DNA from: JALORV01 sp963766365
GTDB lineage: Bacteria; Pseudomonadota; Gammaproteobacteria; Burkholderiales; Burkholderiaceae_F
NCBI GenBank assembly: GCA_963766365.1
Contig: CAVXZK010000010.1
Location: forward strand, 219,654-283,653
Length of the DNA stretch: 64,000 nt
Direction: 5' to 3'
Shown: piece by piece, positions 60,305-64,000 of the stretch
Numbering within the stretch: the first letter of the stretch is position 1
Layout of the letters: the number at the start of each line of letters is the position of its first letter
Notes under the pieces: model-generated
Database searches by the model: none
What the model saw: only the letters and a program-made list of their open reading frames with translations
Told to the model about the DNA's origin: nothing
Program-made: the position numbers and the translations under genes

Positions 60305-61060
60305 ATGGTAACCATGCTCGATCTGTTGACGACACAGGCGCTCGCCGCCTTCACGCTCGCTTTGCTCGGCGGGCTGCATTGCGCCGGCATGTGCGGCGGC
60401 TTCGTCGGTGCGCTGCAGATCAACCGGCCGAAGGACGTGCCCGCGGCGCGGCTGGCCGCGGGCTATCACGTCGGCCGGATCACGAGTTACACGCTGGCCG
60501 GCGCGTTGGTCGGCACGCTGGGCGGGGCGCTGTACGCCGCCGATGTCCTGCCGGTGCAGATCGTGTTGCTGGTCGTCGGCTCACTGATGCTGCTGGCAAT
60601 CGGCGCCTCGCTCTTCGGACGGGCGGCGTGGCTGAAGCAGCTGGAGCCGATCGGCCTCGGGCTGTGGCGGCTGATCGGACCGCTGGCGCGCCGCGTGTAT
60701 CCGCCGCGATCGGGCGGACAGGCGTTGCTTGCCGGCCTGGCTTGGGGCTGGATTCCGTGCGGGATGGTCTACGCCGCGCTGCCTCTGTCACTGGTCGCGG
60801 GCGGACCGCTGCAGGGTGCCGCGGTCATGCTGGCGTTCGGTCTCGGCACCCTGCCGAACATGCTGGCCGTGGATGTCGCTGTGACGAAGTTCGGCGGCGT
60901 ACGGCCGGGCGGCGCGCTGGCCGCCGTGCAGGCGTGGATCAGGCCTGTCGCCGGCGCGGTCATCATCGTGTTCGGCCTTTCTGGCCTGGCGCACGCCGCT
61001 CGCATCGCCGGCGCGGGTCATCCGACCATCGACGCGCTCGCCTCGATCTGCCACCACTGA
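60305..61060 (+). CDS. TauE/SafE-like (urease accessory UreH-like) membrane protein
   Basis: 251 residues with six membrane helices. GGLHCAGMCGGFVGAL near residue 20 and GLAWGWIPCGMVYAALPLS in the middle are the motifs of the DsbD-like UreH/TauE/SafE group (COG2836) that in betaproteobacteria lies beside cco and fnr-hemN genes. The cysteines could bind metal or transfer electrons during oxidase maturation; proposed from context. Two starts are possible (60305, 60314). Confidence 0.8.
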   Translation: MVTMLDLLTTQALAAFTLALLGGLHCAGMCGGFVGALQINRPKDVPAARLAAGYHVGRITSYTLAGALVGTLGGALYAADVLPVQIVLLVVGSLMLLAIGASLFGRAAWLKQLEPIGLGLWRLIGPLARRVYPPRSGGQALLAGLAWGWIPCGMVYAALPLSLVAGGPLQGAAVMLAFGLGTLPNMLAVDVAVTKFGGVRPGGALAAVQAWIRPVAGAVIIVFGLSGLAHAARIAGAGHPTIDALASICHH

Positions 61061-61143
61061 CCGCCGACGGCTCGCCGTCGCCGCGCCAGTATCATTCACG
61101 GGATTCACTTCCAGGTGCGGTTCGTCCGCGCCCTTCGGCTGTC

Positions 61144-63600
61144 ATGAAAAGCGCAGAAATCCGCGACAAGTTCCTGAAGTACTTCGAGTCGAAGGGCCAC
61201 ACGATCGTGCGCGCCTCGAGCCTGGTGCCGACGAACGACCCGACGCTGCTGTTCGTCAACTCCGGCATGGTGCAGTTCAAGGACGTGTTCACCGGCCGCG
61301 AGAAGCGTCCCTACACGCGCGCGACGACCTCGCAGAAGTCGCTGCGCGCAGGCGGCAAGCACAACGACCTCGAGAACGTCGGCTATACCGCGCGGCATCA
61401 CACCTTCTTCGAGATGCTGGGGAACTTCAGTTTCGGCGACTACTTCAAGCGCGATGCCATCAAGTATTCGTGGCAACTGCTGACCGAGGTCTACAAGCTG
61501 CCAAAGGACAAGCTCTGGACCACGGTCTACGTCGACGATGACGAGGCCTACGACATCTGGACCCAGGACATCGGCGTGCCGGCCGAGCGCTGCATCCGCA
61601 TCGGCGACAAGCCGGGTCAACCGAAGTACGTCTCCGACAACTTCTGGCAGATGGCCGACACCGGTCCGTGCGGCCCGTGCTCCGAGATCTTCTTCGACCA
61701 CGGTCCCGAAGTGGCCGGAGGCCCGCCGGGGTCGGCGGAAGCGGAGGGCGATCGCTACATCGAGATCTGGAACCTGGTGTTCATGCAGTTCGACCGCGAC
61801 GAGGCCGGCACGCTGACACCACTGCCGAAGCCCTGCGTCGACACTGGCATGGGACTGGAGCGCCTGTCCGCGGTGCTGCAGCACGTGCACTCGAATTACG
61901 AGATCGATCTGTTCCAGAGCCTGATCAAGGCCGCGGCGCGCGAGACCGACGCGAAGGACCTCGACAGCAATTCGCTGAAGGTGATCGCCGACCACATTCG
62001 CGCGTGCTCGTTCCTGATCGCCGACGGCGTGATTCCGGGCAACGAAGGACGCGGCTACGTGCTGCGCCGGATCATACGGCGCGCGTTGCGGCACGGTTAC
62101 AAGCTGGGTCAGACGAAGCCGTTCTTCCACAAGGTAGTGGCAGACCTCGTCCAGGAAATGGGCGCGGCGTACCCCGAGCTGAAGGAACAGCAGGCGCGTA
62201 TCGAGGCCGTGCTGAAGCAGGAGGAGGAGCGCTTCGGCGAAACGCTCGACAACGGCATGAGGATCCTCGAGGCGTCGCTCGGCAAGTTCTCGTCCGGCGA
62301 CCCGAAGATGCTCGACGGCGAGACGGTGTTCCTGCTGTACGACACCTACGGCTTTCCGGTCGACCTCACCGGCGACATCTGCCGCGAGCGCGGCGTGTCG
62401 ATCGACCACGCCGGATTCAACGAGGCGATGACGCGGCAACGCGATCAGGCGCGCGCGGCCGGCAAGTTCCGCATGGCAGCCGGCGTCGAGTACGTCGGCG
62501 ACAAGACGCGTTTCACCGGCTATTCGTCGCTCGCCGATGACGGGAAGGTCATCGCGCTGTACCACGAGGGCACTTCAGTGAAGCGGTTGCAGGCGGGCGA
62601 GAGCGGCATCGTGGTGCTGAACACCACGCCGTTTTATGCCGAGTCCGGCGGGCAGGTCGGCGACCGCGGCGTGCTGGAGTCGATCAGCGACCACAACGTC
62701 ACCCGCTTCTCCGTGGTCGACACGCAAAAGATCCAGGCCGACGTGTTCGGCCATCACGGCACGCTGGAGTCCGGCACGCTGGCCGTCGGAGACGTGGTGC
62801 AGGCCAAGGTCGACGCGGCTTCGCGCGAACGCACGCGCAACAACCACTCGGCCACCCACCTGATGCACGCGGCGCTGCGCAAGGTGCTGGGCAAGCACGT
62901 GCAGCAGAAGGGCTCGCTGGTCGATGCCGAGCGCACTCGATTCGATTTTTCGCATGACAAGGCGATGACGTCGGACGAGATCCGCCGGGTCGAGGACATC
63001 GTCAACGAGGCGATCCGCAGCAACGCGGTGGTCAGCGCCAACGTGATGAAGTACGACGACGCGATCAAGGCGGGCGCGCTGGCGTTCTTCGGCGACAAGT
63101 ACGGCGACGAAGTGCGCGTGCTGGCGATGGGTGACCATTCGACCGAACTCTGCGGCGGCACCCACGTCGCGCGCACCGGCGACATCGGATTCTTCAAGAT
63201 CGTTGCCGAAAGCGGAATTGCTGCCGGCGTGCGGCGTGTCGAGGCGGTGACAGGGCGGGGCGCGGTGGAATTCGTGCAGGCGCTCGATCGCGAACTGCAC
63301 CATGCGGCGTCCCTGCTGAAGGCGCCGCCCTCCGAGCTGGGCAGGAACGACACCGGTCGAGCCGGCCGCCGAGGTCGAGCTGGTCGACTTCGATCCGGAG
63401 GCGGAGGACAAGCTGCTGGCCGCGATCTGCTACTCGCATTCCACGCTGCCCGAGCATCAGCTCCTCGAGCGTGTTCGCAAGCTCGGCGTCGACGAGCGCA
63501 CCTCGCTGATCCGCGCCTACGTCGGCGAACGCGAGAACCGGCGCCACAAGCCCGGGCGCGCCTTCGAGCGTTCCTTCTACCGGTTCGATGTTCTGAGTGA
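61144..63600 (+). CDS. alaS: Alanine--tRNA ligase, C-terminal domain replaced by foreign out-of-frame sequence
   Basis: Native AlaRS sequence runs from MKSAEIRDKFLKYFESKGHT to about residue 733: catalytic class II core (NDPTLLFVNSGMVQFKDVF, NFSFGDYFKRDAI, DTGMGLERL), then the editing domain with HSATHLMHAALRKVLG and CGGTHVARTGDIGFFKI. After HHAASLLKAPPSELG the family sequence stops near base 63343. The frame continues for about 84 codons of Arg/Ala-rich residues that are the wrong-frame translation of a ThyX-like gene, to a stop at 63598. The C-Ala domain (about 130 residues, which helps dimerise and bind the tRNA elbow) is missing. Truncated AlaRS fragments can still charge tRNA, but this may also be a misassembly. 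Confidence 0.8.
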   Translation: MKSAEIRDKFLKYFESKGHTIVRASSLVPTNDPTLLFVNSGMVQFKDVFTGREKRPYTRATTSQKSLRAGGKHNDLENVGYTARHHTFFEMLGNFSFGDYFKRDAIKYSWQLLTEVYKLPKDKLWTTVYVDDDEAYDIWTQDIGVPAERCIRIGDKPGQPKYVSDNFWQMADTGPCGPCSEIFFDHGPEVAGGPPGSAEAEGDRYIEIWNLVFMQFDRDEAGTLTPLPKPCVDTGMGLERLSAVLQHVHSNYEIDLFQSLIKAAARETDAKDLDSNSLKVIADHIRACSFLIADGVIPGNEGRGYVLRRIIRRALRHGYKLGQTKPFFHKVVADLVQEMGAAYPELKEQQARIEAVLKQEEERFGETLDNGMRILEASLGKFSSGDPKMLDGETVFLLYDTYGFPVDLTGDICRERGVSIDHAGFNEAMTRQRDQARAAGKFRMAAGVEYVGDKTRFTGYSSLADDGKVIALYHEGTSVKRLQAGESGIVVLNTTPFYAESGGQVGDRGVLESISDHNVTRFSVVDTQKIQADVFGHHGTLESGTLAVGDVVQAKVDAASRERTRNNHSATHLMHAALRKVLGKHVQQKGSLVDAERTRFDFSHDKAMTSDEIRRVEDIVNEAIRSNAVVSANVMKYDDAIKAGALAFFGDKYGDEVRVLAMGDHSTELCGGTHVARTGDIGFFKIVAESGIAAGVRRVEAVTGRGAVEFVQALDRELHHAASLLKAPPSELGRNDTGRAGRRGRAGRLRSGGGGQAAGRDLLLAFHAARASAPRACSQARRRRAHLADPRLRRRTREPAPQARARLRAFLLPVRCSE

Positions 63601-64000
63601 CTACGGCGCCTTCCGCCGACATGCAGCGCCATCGCATGCTCACGATCGAGTGGCAACGTCTCACTCCCAACCACGGCTACACGCGGCCGGAACTGGTCAC
63701 CGAAGCAGGACTCGGCAACGATTTCGACGAGGCGATGCATCGATCGGCGGCACTGTACGACGCGCTCCAGCCCGACTTCCCTCAACAGGCGTCGTACGCC
63801 GTCTCGATGGCGTACCGCATGCGCTACGTGATGCAGTTCAATGCCCGCGAGGCCATCCACATGCTCGAGCTGCGGTCGTCGCCGCAGGGTCACCCGTCGT
63901 ACCGCCGGGTGGCGCTGGAGATGCACCGCTTGATCTCCGAGCGCGCAGGCCACCACTCGATCGCCGCCGCGATGAGCCACATGACTACCCAGGCCCCGGA
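63346..64000 (+). pseudogene. C-terminal part of a long ThyX-like protein, 5'-truncated and frameshifted
   Basis: In a frame different from alaS, bases from about 63350 read VELVDFDPEAEDKLLAAICY through KPGRAFERSFYRFDVLSDYGAFR, and after a one-base shift near 63614-63619 continue MQRHRMLTIEWQRLTPNHGY, then QASYAVSMAYRMRYVMQFN, AREAIHMLELRSSPQGHPSYRR and RAGHHSIAAAM. This is the second half of the long (two-module) FAD-dependent thymidylate synthase-like family; RHR and the RxxxxxS-type region of ThyX are recognisable. The N-terminal half is absent and the window ends inside the gene. No functional product from this copy is expected unless both breaks are sequence errors. Confidence 0.7.

Noticed and set aside
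62754..63980. 408-codon minus-strand frame across the alaS/thyX junction
   Set aside because: Shadow frame; it crosses two unrelated gene fragments and contains no domain pattern.

Overview
This 64 kb window is GC-rich chromosomal DNA that most likely comes from a betaproteobacterium (Burkholderiales-like). The evidence is a complete ccoI-S-N-O-Q-P-G-H cbb3 oxidase cluster followed by fnr and hemN, a PEP-CTERM remnant, glnS, and FNR-type operators; the phylum-level call is an inference from gene content. I recognise no rRNA, tRNA, CRISPR array or intact insertion sequence.

Layout. 1-4.2 kb: end of a FAD-dependent dehydrogenase, an MFS transporter, and an unknown HEXXH protein on the minus strand. 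4.5-8.4 kb: a secreted pair, a PKD/c-type-heme lipoprotein and a DUF1501-like Tat protein, closed by a clear terminator. 8.5-13.3 kb: a small exported protein, a universal stress protein, a broken CHRD/PEP-CTERM gene directly behind a DEAD-box helicase, and a hemG plus cytochrome b561-like pair. 13.6-24.2 kb (minus): one long, mostly overlapping operon running from an RND adaptor and pump through an unknown membrane protein into an Mrp-type cation/proton antiporter (E-F-G-fused A'/B-C-D), then a broken arcD tail and an outer membrane factor; a LysR regulator lies upstream. 25.8-30.6 kb: an outer-membrane lipid set (pldA, glycine-zipper protein, SYLF lipoprotein, PlpD-like patatin/beta-barrel).

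30.7-36.4 kb is an accessory island: a membrane-anchored nSTAND-type NTPase with a long helical-repeat tail, divergent from a SIR2-like domain fused to a class III nucleotide cyclase, with a decayed HigB/RelE-type toxin fragment at its far edge next to glnS. This is the best candidate for an undescribed signalling or conflict system. 36.4-48.6 kb holds glnS, a ferritin-like diiron protein, small exported proteins, an MFS exporter, a TetR regulator with palindromic operators and a target hydrolase, an Xaa-Pro aminopeptidase, an NTF2-like protein and an Asp-box (sialidase-fold) lipoprotein.

48.9-61.1 kb is the microaerobic respiration block: CcoI (copper ATPase) and CcoS (assembly), CcoNOQP (oxidase), CcoG/CcoH (assembly), FNR (oxygen sensor), HemN (oxygen-independent heme synthesis) and a TauE/SafE-like membrane protein. 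FNR-box-like dyads precede ccoN and hemN. 61.1-64 kb: alaS whose C-terminal domain is replaced by the end of a long ThyX-like gene that is itself frameshifted.

A dispersed three-copy repeat of about 150 bp, each copy immediately after a stop codon and oriented with the preceding gene, follows pepP, the 110-aa ORF and hemN.
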